This document shows positions 8,795 through 16,186 of a stretch of DNA of 41,626 bases, in pieces (position 1 is the first letter of the stretch; each line of letters starts with the position of its first letter). A program made the position numbers and the translations under genes. Under the pieces are notes generated by a model. That model was given only the letters and a program-made list of their open reading frames with translations. It searched no databases and was not told the origin of the DNA. The DNA is from an uncultured Bacteroidota bacterium (GTDB taxonomy: Bacteria; Bacteroidota; Bacteroidia; Bacteroidales; FEN-979): contig CALMDO010000168.1 of the NCBI GenBank assembly GCA_937862805.1, forward strand, positions 1 through 41,626, read 5' to 3'.

Positions 8795-8979
8795 AGTGAA
8801 CAAGGTTTTGAATAGAACGGGCAAGTTAGTCAAGATGGCTGAACCTTCAAAATATTTTCGCCCGCCGGGTCAATCTTCACGGTGAATGGTATTTTACGGG
8901 GGATTTTCAATGCTTTCTATTTCTTACAAAGCCAGGAACCTTACCCGATCGATGGTTTGTTCAACCGATCGTCACTGAT

Positions 8980-9609
8980 TCATCGAATCAGTCCCAACCC
9001 TTCCAAAGCCGAAGGATCCCGCGGTTTATTCAACAAAACCTTGCTGAACAGGACCCTGGCTTCCCTGAATTTGCCCATCTTCAACGCTGTCCAACCATAT
9101 AAAAGCGTGGCATCATAATCAAAGGGATAAAGGTTGACGACTTTTTCAAGGTATTTTTCCGCGCGGGGATAATCTTGTTTGTTGTAAAAAATGGAGCCCA
9201 TCCTGTAATTGGCCACGGTATTCTGAGGGTCGATCTTCAGGATTTCCTGATATTGGTTGATGACCTGTGTCCAGTTGCCCATGGCAGCCGCCGGTAACAC
9301 GTACCCGAACTTGGGTTCGATGGCGTAGGGCTTTAACCGGATGGCTTTCTGGTAATAGAGCGCTGATTCATTGTAAAGACCTGCTTTGAACAATAACCAT
9401 CCGAGGCGTAAATTGATCTCGTAAGCGTTTTCCTGGTACACCTCCTTGAGCGATCGGGCCGCTTTGGCGTACTCACCTTTCGCCTCCTGGGCATAACTCA
9501 ATTCAAAAGCGTTTGCCAGCATCTTGTTGTCGACCTGAGCTTCAGACAGCACTGCGTGAAACAAAAGCGCCATAAGGGTGATTAACCTGATCTTTTTTAT
9601 AGTTTCCAT
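8980..9609 (-). CDS. Periplasmic TPR protein, last gene of the RRE/ATP-grasp operon (209 aa)
   Basis: The signal peptide is METIKKIRLITLMALLFHAVLSEAQ. About five tetratricopeptide repeats follow: AFELSYAQEAKGEYAKAARS, NLRLGWLLFKAGLYNESALY with AIRLKP, WTQVINQYQEILKIDPQN, MGSIFYNKQDYPRAEKYLEK and LYGWTALKMGKFREARVLFS. The chain ends shortly after the last repeat. TPR proteins hold other proteins together. Here the start overlaps the end of the TPR/beta-barrel gene by 13 bases, so the two are probably made together and may form one periplasm/outer-membrane assembly. The stop codon lies inside a short perfect inverted repeat (8974-8992), which lacks a U-tract. Confidence 0.8.
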   Translation of the reverse strand: METIKKIRLITLMALLFHAVLSEAQVDNKMLANAFELSYAQEAKGEYAKAARSLKEVYQENAYEINLRLGWLLFKAGLYNESALYYQKAIRLKPYAIEPKFGYVLPAAAMGNWTQVINQYQEILKIDPQNTVANYRMGSIFYNKQDYPRAEKYLEKVVNLYPFDYDATLLYGWTALKMGKFREARVLFSKVLLNKPRDPSALEGLGLIR

Positions 9610-11114
9610 GTCAATCCTCCTATAAGGGTATTGGCGGAATAGGGATGATCAGCAATCCGTGGTGTAACTGACATTGAACCGCTTTCGGGATCAGTAGTCT
9701 TTTCATACAGCAATTCCTGATATTCTTTCCGCGCATATTGGTAGATAAGCGATAATTGAAGATTTTTTGAAAGAAGAAAGATGAGCTGAGCGTTTAGCCG
9801 ATACTTTATCTTATCACTGTTGTTATAGACCACAGCCCCGTTAAAGATGTTGGCATTGGTGTAATCACCGTAATAAAAAGTTCCTTCGGCCCAGCACCAG
9901 GGAGTGATCCTTCCACCTACCATCTGGCTGAATAAAAGCCGGGTGTCGCGACCCTGGAAAAACCCTGTGACCGCCGTATTTCCGTAAATACTCAGGTTGC
10001 CGGCAGGAAACCAGGCTAAAGAAACACCTGCCTGGAATTGATCTTTCCCGTTAAGGTTCGACCAGCTTCCTGAAAAATCCAGACCGAAAATGGAAAAATC
10101 ATTACCCAGGGTCAGTCCGGTCACATAATTGTAAAAAATTGTATCATTTTGTGTCAGGGTGTAAATCGAGCGGATGAAAGGGAACGTCGTATAGGTATCG
10201 GTCGAGGTAACATACCAGAGGGTATCCGTCACAATCGATGCCTGGTAATGTGCCTGCACCAGCGGCAGCGCAACCCGAAGGAGGTGAAAGGAGGGCTGAA
10301 TCCTGAACCGCCCGGGCAGGACAATTCTTGCTTCCAAAAAAAGTTCATTCTGAAGTGTTTGATACTTAAAGGTAGTATCCGTATGAAGGGTGTCGATCCG
10401 GTAATGGTTGTAATAACCCCACGTACAGTCAGCACGCCGCACCAGGTTATCCGATAACACCGACCAACGAAAATTCCTGGTTTTGGAAAAATCGAGAAAT
10501 GAGTAAGCAGCTTTCAGCGAAGCCCGGTTCCAAAGGTTGAAAGTAAGCGATGCCTGACCGTAAAAACTGTTGCCGTAACGATCGGACTCCGAGTAAACCA
10601 CTCCGGCACGCGCTGTCCCGTGATTCCCTTTCCCGTTTTCGCCCGCGACAAGGGTGCCTCCTGCTTCCAGCCTCGCCTGTTCAATCACCGGAGTTTTCAG
10701 GTTGAGACGCTGTTTCATCGTTTCCGGCATCGCCGGCAAAAGGCTGTAAGCCTCTTGTGGGCGGTTAGAATAGAGATAAGCGAAATAGAGGTACTCAAGC
10801 GCCACCAGATCCCCCTTGTTGAAAGCCAGGGCAGCCGTTAAATAACCCACGGAAGAAAGGTATTGCTGTTTTTCAAAGAAAGCGATACCCATCCTGATCC
10901 TGAGGTAATAATAATCAATGTCATCGCGCAGGGCTTGCTTCCCCACAAGGATCAGGCTGTCCCATTGCTTTTCCAGGTAAAGCCGGTATGTGAGCGAGTC
11001 GATCCGCGAAAAACCTGGTTTTTCACCAGCCTTTAAAGTGACGGGAAACAGCGGCAGAAAAAGAAATACCAGCAGGACGGTGAGTGATGGCTTATACCGG
11101 GAGCTTCGTTTCAT
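9597..11114 (-). CDS. TPR domain plus outer-membrane beta-barrel protein (505 aa)
   Basis: The signal peptide ends around LFPVTLKAGEK. Residues about 38-150 are TPR-like helices (RMGIAFFEKQQYLSSVGYLT and ALEYLYFAYLYSNRPQEAYS). From about 155 to the end the sequence alternates polar and aromatic residues, as transmembrane beta-strands do: GNSFYGQASLTFNLWNRASL, FKYQTLQNELFLEARIVL, DQFQAGVSLAWFPAGNLSIY and KYRLNAQLIFLLSKNLQLSL. The C-terminus (LIGGLTWKL) fits a last barrel strand. I estimate 14-18 strands. Such periplasmic-TPR plus barrel architecture recalls exporters of polysaccharide or conjugates (PelB/BcsC/PgaA-like in principle), though here the barrel is smaller and homology is not claimed. 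It sits 16 bases after the urea-transporter fusion in a six-gene operon. Confidence 0.75.
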   Translation of the reverse strand: MKRSSRYKPSLTVLLVFLFLPLFPVTLKAGEKPGFSRIDSLTYRLYLEKQWDSLILVGKQALRDDIDYYYLRIRMGIAFFEKQQYLSSVGYLTAALAFNKGDLVALEYLYFAYLYSNRPQEAYSLLPAMPETMKQRLNLKTPVIEQARLEAGGTLVAGENGKGNHGTARAGVVYSESDRYGNSFYGQASLTFNLWNRASLKAAYSFLDFSKTRNFRWSVLSDNLVRRADCTWGYYNHYRIDTLHTDTTFKYQTLQNELFLEARIVLPGRFRIQPSFHLLRVALPLVQAHYQASIVTDTLWYVTSTDTYTTFPFIRSIYTLTQNDTIFYNYVTGLTLGNDFSIFGLDFSGSWSNLNGKDQFQAGVSLAWFPAGNLSIYGNTAVTGFFQGRDTRLLFSQMVGGRITPWCWAEGTFYYGDYTNANIFNGAVVYNNSDKIKYRLNAQLIFLLSKNLQLSLIYQYARKEYQELLYEKTTDPESGSMSVTPRIADHPYSANTLIGGLTWKL

Positions 11115-11130
11115 TCAGGGAAGGGTGTTA

Positions 11131-13341
11131 TCATGATTCGATCAATGTTGCTTCAATTGTTTTACCTTCATCGAGTACCCGGAAACTTTCAATGCCCGAT
11201 GTGCCGATCTGCCATTCTGTTTCCAGTCTTTTTGTCACCCGCTTCCCGATCGACAGGGTGGTTTCCGATTTCAAACGGAATCCGGTCTGCATGAGTTCAT
11301 CTTCCAGTTCGAGATAATGTAAACGGAAGGTTGAACGGGTAAAAAGAAAGAAGGGAGCCACCAGATCCTGCAGGAAGATCAGAAGGGGTTTGTTGAAGGT
11401 GTGAACCGGGTAATTATCGGTAACCACAAGGTTGCGGTAATGGCCCAGCAGGACTTTATACGCTCCCAGGAAAAAACGATAAAGCAGGGAGGCGCGATCG
11501 CCTTCGAAGTGGGTGAAATAATGCAGGTCGCCGTCATTGCGAAACCAGGCTTTCGAACGGCTTTTCTGACACCAGATGCAGGTGTTGTTGTAAGCATCGA
11601 CCTGGACCTCCCATGAGACCTCTGCCGGCTCCGCGTTGTCGCACTTTACCTGGTACCGGAGTACCTGCCCCGGAATGAAATGGAAAGCTTTTTGCAGGGT
11701 ACTGTTGTGACGGATATTGGATACCTGCATCCCTTCCACGGGAACCTCGTAAGACCGGAGAGAAAATCGATCTTTTTCATGTAAGATGAAATGACTGACA
11801 GGATATTCAATCGTTTTCGAGCCGATGTGAGGAGTCGGTTGCAATTGGAAATGGAGATGGGGAGCCGGAGACCTGCCTGAATTCCCACAGTTGGCCACAT
11901 GCTGTCCTTTGCTGACCCTTTCTCCGGTTACTACCTTGAAACTCCCTTTTTTCAGGTGTGAAAGTTTAGAGTAAAGCTGATCATTATGCCTGATAATGAG
12001 CGTATTGCCCCAATTGTGCTCAAGGTCCATCTTGCCGATCTGATTGTCGTCGTACTCATCCAGGATCTCTTCTACCCAGCCTGCTTCAGGAGCCAACACA
12101 GGTTTATTGTAGCCATAAAAATCTTCGGGTCTTTCGCCGGAACCTGAAAAAGTGGCATCATCTTCGTCGGTGACTTCAAAATCCCATGCATACTGCCATT
12201 CCCCGGTGTGGGTATAAGCGCCCTGATGCCCCTGGGTCACTTTCCACCTTCCGGAAAAGGGTAAAGCCAACGGTAGAAAAAAGACCTTCCCAAACCGGAT
12301 CTTATAGTTGTTGTGCGAATAAAGGTTTTTTTCAGGAGAGTGCTGCTGGTAACTCACCAGCTCTGGTGTTGTAAGAAATCTTTCCCTGAATTTCAAAGCA
12401 TAGAGAAAGATCAGTACAATGAGGTTAAAAGGCAGAGAAAAAACCGAAAGCTGGAAAAGGGCGAAAACCGTGTAAGAACTTGTTAATAAAATGGAAATCA
12501 ATGGAGTAAGGAGGATTACCCACAGGAAAGACCATCGTGAGGGTATGATAAAATATCCTCCCACTGCAATGGCAGTCAGGATAAAATTGAATCCGATATA
12601 GCCATAACTGAGTTCAGTGATATTGGCTCCGATAAAATGGTAGTAAAACCAGGCAGAAAAAAAACCGGTCAACGAAAGAAGAAAAGCGATCCTGGAGTAA
12701 ATGATCAGCCCGATAGCGACCAGGATACCCCCAAAAAGATGGTACTGAAAAAAGATAGCACCCAACGATCTGAAATAAAGCCGCAGTGATTCGGGCAGCG
12801 GGAGAGTGTTGAACCAGTTGTAAACATCTACCAGCGACTGGCCTCCCCATGCATAGAGTTCATTCATCTGGTAGATTCCTGATTCGTTGATTTGTAGTGA
12901 AGCAAATTGACGGGCTGCCAGGGTTACCAGCCATATACCCAACAGAAAAGGCACACTCAGGTAGGGCAGTCCGTATTTACCGATCACTCCTTCCATGGTG
13001 GCCGTCAAAAACAAAGTCAACAAAGATGCGAAGAAGAGAATGGTAAAAAAGGCCGGACCAGACTGGTACATCACGCCGATGCCCAATCCTGCCAACAAGC
13101 TGTTAAAACCATAATAACCATTGGCAATATTTCTGCGGTTGAAGCCGATCCCAAGGGCAGCAGCGTTCGAGACAAGTACCGCGATCAATCCACTCAACCC
13201 TGTATGAAAATCCAGAAAAGAGACAATGATCAGGATGATCGCGAAGATCTTGCTATTAGAAAAGAAAACCTGGCTGTAGCTGTTCAGGAACCCTCTCAGA
13301 AATGAGGACAACGATGTTTTTTCGGGAATTACAGCAGGCAT
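11131..13341 (-). CDS. Urea-transporter domain fused to an M23 peptidase domain (736 aa)
   Basis: Residues about 15-325 are a multi-TM segment with the signatures of urea transporters (SLC14/Yut family): DFHTGLSGLIAVLVSN, then RRNIANGYYGFNSLLAGLGI, matching the GLYGFN..L.G pattern, and a second-half repeat in LSYGYIGFNFILTAIAVG. Residues about 365-535 form an M23 (lysostaphin-type) metallopeptidase. They include YTHTGEWQYAWDFEV, LIIRHNDQLYSKLSHLKKG, VSKGQHVANCGNSGRS and the zinc/catalytic HLH in APHLHFQLQ. The last ~200 residues are a mainly beta C-terminal domain of unknown role. The fusion would put a peptidoglycan-directed hydrolase on the periplasmic side of a small-amide channel. The gene lies 14 bases after the decarboxylase and 16 before the barrel gene. 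Confidence 0.85.
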   Translation of the reverse strand: MPAVIPEKTSLSSFLRGFLNSYSQVFFSNSKIFAIILIIVSFLDFHTGLSGLIAVLVSNAAALGIGFNRRNIANGYYGFNSLLAGLGIGVMYQSGPAFFTILFFASLLTLFLTATMEGVIGKYGLPYLSVPFLLGIWLVTLAARQFASLQINESGIYQMNELYAWGGQSLVDVYNWFNTLPLPESLRLYFRSLGAIFFQYHLFGGILVAIGLIIYSRIAFLLSLTGFFSAWFYYHFIGANITELSYGYIGFNFILTAIAVGGYFIIPSRWSFLWVILLTPLISILLTSSYTVFALFQLSVFSLPFNLIVLIFLYALKFRERFLTTPELVSYQQHSPEKNLYSHNNYKIRFGKVFFLPLALPFSGRWKVTQGHQGAYTHTGEWQYAWDFEVTDEDDATFSGSGERPEDFYGYNKPVLAPEAGWVEEILDEYDDNQIGKMDLEHNWGNTLIIRHNDQLYSKLSHLKKGSFKVVTGERVSKGQHVANCGNSGRSPAPHLHFQLQPTPHIGSKTIEYPVSHFILHEKDRFSLRSYEVPVEGMQVSNIRHNSTLQKAFHFIPGQVLRYQVKCDNAEPAEVSWEVQVDAYNNTCIWCQKSRSKAWFRNDGDLHYFTHFEGDRASLLYRFFLGAYKVLLGHYRNLVVTDNYPVHTFNKPLLIFLQDLVAPFFLFTRSTFRLHYLELEDELMQTGFRLKSETTLSIGKRVTKRLETEWQIGTSGIESFRVLDEGKTIEATLIES

Positions 13342-13355
13342 GCAGTACAGATTAT

Positions 13356-14702
13356 TTATTTCAGATGTTCGGGGACGCGTTCCATTCCGTTCATGTTATC
13401 GACGGTTTCCTTTTGACGGATCAGGTGTGGTTTTTCATCCATGTCAATCAATAACACGTTGGGACGCAAGGCTATGAACTGCATCCATTGAGTAAGGTTG
13501 TAAGCCCCGGTATTATGGATCACCACGTGGTCACCCCGGTTCAGCAACGGCAGTTCCGCACTTTCACGGATCACATCGATGTTCATACATAAAGGCCCGT
13601 ACACACAGGTCTCCTCCGTGTAATGAGTAAACGATTGGGCAGGGGTAATCTTGTGGTCGTACCAATAAGAGGTAAACAGGAGGTTAACTCCGATATCGAT
13701 GATGGTATTACGCCTGCCGGTACTCGACCGTTTATTGGCAATCACCGACCCCAGCAGAAATCCCGCTTCATCAATCAGTGCGCGACCGGTTTCCAGGATC
13801 AGCAAAGGGAGATTGTCCTTTTTGAAATTACTGTTGAGCAGGGCACTTGAGATGGCTTCTGCAAAATCGTCGAATGTCGGGTTGGTATCAGTCCCCGGAA
13901 GGTAAGCTCCTTTCAGGGTGTTTTTGGAAGGGAAACCTCCCCCGAGGTCGATGTATTTTATTTCATGGTTGTATTTTCGCTCAATTGCCAGGGCCAGGTC
14001 TGCCAGTTTGGTAGCCGCGATGGCATACGCCGACGGTGCCAGCATGAAAGTCCCGATATGACAATGCAAACCGACCAGTTCTGCTTTTCCCGAATGCATG
14101 ATCTTATTGATGACATCCCAGGCCTGGCCGTTCTCGTAATTGAACCCGAACCGGTCCCACATCGGATAAACCCCGGTATCCATGTTGACCCTGACGGCTA
14201 CCCTGGGTTTCTTTCCCAGTACTCCGGCCAGTTCAACAATTGTATAGAATTCGTCCAGGTGGTCAATATGGATCAGCGAATCGTTTTGAATGGCTTTGCT
14301 CAGGTCTTCTTCTTTTTTCTCGGGACCATTGAAGATGATCTTTTTCCCGTTTACTCCCAATGCAATGGCTTTGTCATATTCGAAACCTGAGACCACCTCT
14401 GCCCATGAACCTTCCTGATGAAAGATGCTGCATACGGCATTCAGGTAATTGGTCTTGTACGACCAGGCAAACTGTATCCGGGGGTAACGGGCTTCGAACG
14501 CTTTCCTTGCCTTTTTTATGGTCGAACGGATTGTCTTTTCAGAGATCACGAACAACGGGGATCCGTATTCTTTGATAAGATCCTTCACGCCATTTCCGTC
14601 GATGTGGGTTACTGTCTGAATTTCCGACCGGATTCCGAATTTGTTGGGCATCCCGCCCTCCAGCTTTTTAATTACCGGCCTTTCGTATCTCAACTTGCTC
14701 AT
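13356..14702 (-). CDS. Fold-type III PLP decarboxylase (LysA/ODC-like) with leader-like N-terminus (448 aa)
   Basis: The alanine-racemase-fold barrel is recognisable by the PLP lysine in AWSYKTNYL (Lys about 83), HCHIGTF (213-219), the phosphate-binding GGGFP (254-258) and LETGRA (304-308; EPGR in most LysA). Further marks are the barrel-closing CVYGPLCMNID (active-site Cys about 372) and GAY (about 401). This matches diaminopimelate/arginine/carboxynorspermidine-type decarboxylases, which remove an alpha-carboxylate from basic amino acids. The substrate cannot be fixed; the Thr for Pro in ETGR and Thr for Ser in HIGT are departures from canonical LysA. Residues 1-17 (MSKLRYERPVIKKLEGG) are an extension outside the barrel and resemble a RiPP leader. 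The gene lies in an operon with a PqqD-like protein and an ATP-grasp enzyme, 36 bases after the latter. Confidence 0.85.
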   Translation of the reverse strand: MSKLRYERPVIKKLEGGMPNKFGIRSEIQTVTHIDGNGVKDLIKEYGSPLFVISEKTIRSTIKKARKAFEARYPRIQFAWSYKTNYLNAVCSIFHQEGSWAEVVSGFEYDKAIALGVNGKKIIFNGPEKKEEDLSKAIQNDSLIHIDHLDEFYTIVELAGVLGKKPRVAVRVNMDTGVYPMWDRFGFNYENGQAWDVINKIMHSGKAELVGLHCHIGTFMLAPSAYAIAATKLADLALAIERKYNHEIKYIDLGGGFPSKNTLKGAYLPGTDTNPTFDDFAEAISSALLNSNFKKDNLPLLILETGRALIDEAGFLLGSVIANKRSSTGRRNTIIDIGVNLLFTSYWYDHKITPAQSFTHYTEETCVYGPLCMNIDVIRESAELPLLNRGDHVVIHNTGAYNLTQWMQFIALRPNVLLIDMDEKPHLIRQKETVDNMNGMERVPEHLK

Positions 14703-14738
14703 ATAGATTGCATTGTTTAAAATATCGAATCGATTATT

Positions 14739-15785
14739 TCAAAGTTCTCCGTTCATGCTGATCTGCTCAAACTCCTGACGGTCGACAATCATGTCCCATG
14801 CATACCGGATGAACATTTTGCCGACCTCATAATGATTGAACGGACTGACCTCATTGCCCAGTGCCAGGTTGACCAGGGCTTCCGGAATGTTCTGCCCCAC
14901 CCCGACGGCCAGGTAAATCCATGCGGGTAAACGCGGATTGATTTCTAACAAATAGAGTTTTCCCTCTTTGTCTTTCATCAATTCCAACTCAAAACCACCA
15001 CGCCAACGGGTCATTTTCAGGAATTTCCGGGTCATCTCCAACATCTTTTCATCGGCTATGGAGATACCTCCCCACGCTTTGCCTTTATCAGTAATATATT
15101 GTTTGCGCATGGGAACCGCGGCAATCGTGTTGCCTTTTCCGTCACCCAAACCGGTCACGTTGAACTCCGTTCCATGGATAAACTCCTGAAGGATGATGGG
15201 CAGACCCCATTTGGCGCTGATCTTGTTGAAATGACTCTTTAACTGGTCACCATTGTAAGCGATGGAAGCATCGTAGAATTTTCCCTTGACCATCAACGGA
15301 TAAGAAAACCCGGGATCCAACTGACGGGCGCTGTTCAAATCATGAAAAGCTTTGCTTTTCGGGACATCAATGCCATATTTTTCACCAAAATTGCAGAGAT
15401 TCACCTTGGTACGCTCTTCATACTGGGCTAATGTCGGGAGAAACATATGAATACCCATCTTTTTTAGTTTCTCCTCCAAACGGATAAAGGAATACAACTC
15501 CGCGTCAAAATTGGGTATGATGACATCCAGTTTCTCCTTCCCGTGAATATACATCAAACGGTCAAGCAGGACATCTGTGCCGCCCGAAGGATAAGGAATC
15601 TGGTAAGTTTTGTCAACCAGGTCATGCATGTAAATGCCGGGTTCCAGGGATTCATAAGAGAGCCCGATGATCCTGGTACGAAACGATTCGGCCTCCCGTA
15701 AAGCCCTGATCACCGACACGCCAGGTCCGGGACTGTCAATGGCATTCAGCCCGGTTACTGCAATGGTCAGCTCATTCTTCTTCAT
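14739..15785 (-). CDS. ATP-grasp ligase, CarB/PylC-like (348 aa)
   Basis: An N-terminal pre-ATP-grasp Rossmann segment (TIAVTGLNAIDSPGPGVSVI) leads into the ATP-grasp domain. Conserved parts are KSKAFHDL, YPLMVKGKFYDASIA (ATP-binding Lys), ILQEFIHGTEFNVTGLGDGK (hinge Glu), GGFELELMKDKEGKLYLLE and LEINPRLPAW, with the Mg-binding Glu/Asn. The family joins a carboxylate, through an acyl phosphate, to an amine or thiol; PylC and CarB are relatives by fold. In this operon it is flanked by a PqqD-like protein and an amino-acid decarboxylase, so a likely job is making an amide or peptide bond to an amino acid, amine or protein-bound group. It overlaps the PqqD-like gene by 14 bases, indicating translational coupling. 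It is cytosolic. Confidence 0.85.
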   Translation of the reverse strand: MKKNELTIAVTGLNAIDSPGPGVSVIRALREAESFRTRIIGLSYESLEPGIYMHDLVDKTYQIPYPSGGTDVLLDRLMYIHGKEKLDVIIPNFDAELYSFIRLEEKLKKMGIHMFLPTLAQYEERTKVNLCNFGEKYGIDVPKSKAFHDLNSARQLDPGFSYPLMVKGKFYDASIAYNGDQLKSHFNKISAKWGLPIILQEFIHGTEFNVTGLGDGKGNTIAAVPMRKQYITDKGKAWGGISIADEKMLEMTRKFLKMTRWRGGFELELMKDKEGKLYLLEINPRLPAWIYLAVGVGQNIPEALVNLALGNEVSPFNHYEVGKMFIRYAWDMIVDRQEFEQISMNGEL

Positions 15786-16026
15786 GGCGCTCTAAAAGAT
15801 GGTGATGTGCAAGGAGATCAATGAAATCATGATAATCACGTTCAATGGTGATCTTATCAGCAGTGTATCTTTCGATCAGTGCCGCGCAGATTTCCTCCTG
15901 TCCCTTTGCCTCCCGGATCATTCCAAGTACCTCGATTCCGATGGGGTTCACCGAGAAAGATTCTCCCGTAACGGGATTGAATAAAAGTCCCGACTCACTG
16001 ACAGCAATATTCTTTTTTAATTTCAT
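15772..16026 (-). CDS. PqqD-like RiPP recognition element protein (84 aa)
   Basis: This small protein has the PqqD/RRE layout: an N-terminal beta hairpin (KKNIAVSESGLLFNPVTGES) and then the signature FSVNPIGIEVLGMIREAKG. Helices follow (EEICAALIERYTADKITIER and DYHDFIDLLAHHHLLER). The pattern of an N/G-type turn, then an L/I-rich helix, an EI...L..Y helix and a final FI..L...LL helix is standard for PqqD-family proteins. They bind leader peptides of substrates and present them to a partner enzyme. Here the partner would be the ATP-grasp ligase, whose gene starts inside the 3' end of this one. It is the first gene of a six-gene minus-strand operon. No radical-SAM enzyme or obvious short precursor gene is adjacent. 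Confidence 0.8.
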   Translation of the reverse strand: MKLKKNIAVSESGLLFNPVTGESFSVNPIGIEVLGMIREAKGQEEICAALIERYTADKITIERDYHDFIDLLAHHHLLERHEEE

Positions 16027-16186
16027 AGATACTAACTGGTATTAGTGACATGATCAATGTCTGAATTTAAAGTGCAATTTTAGATAAATATCTGTACACC
16101 ACCGGTATAAAATTGTTGAATTGTTGTACAAAATTCCCGGGTCTTCAACAGACTGGTTGATCATGAACTTTTAACCATTTCTTCCG
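16027..16186. other. Intergenic region between rodA and the RRE operon
   Basis: These 160 AT-rich bases should carry the promoter of the RRE operon. I see no perfect TAnnTTTG on the minus strand. The nearest is TAAAATTG (one mismatch), just upstream of the ATG at 16026. The repeated AATTGTTG sequence near 16110-16125 is simple and of no clear meaning. No terminator for rodA with a U-tract is visible, so read-through from the mrdA-rodA unit is possible. Confidence 0.4.

Noticed and set aside
8974-8992. Perfect 8-bp inverted repeat (ACTGATTC/GAATCAGT) at the end of the TPR gene
   Set aside because: There is no U-tract after it and it spans the stop codon, so I do not call it a terminator, though it might contribute to mRNA stability.
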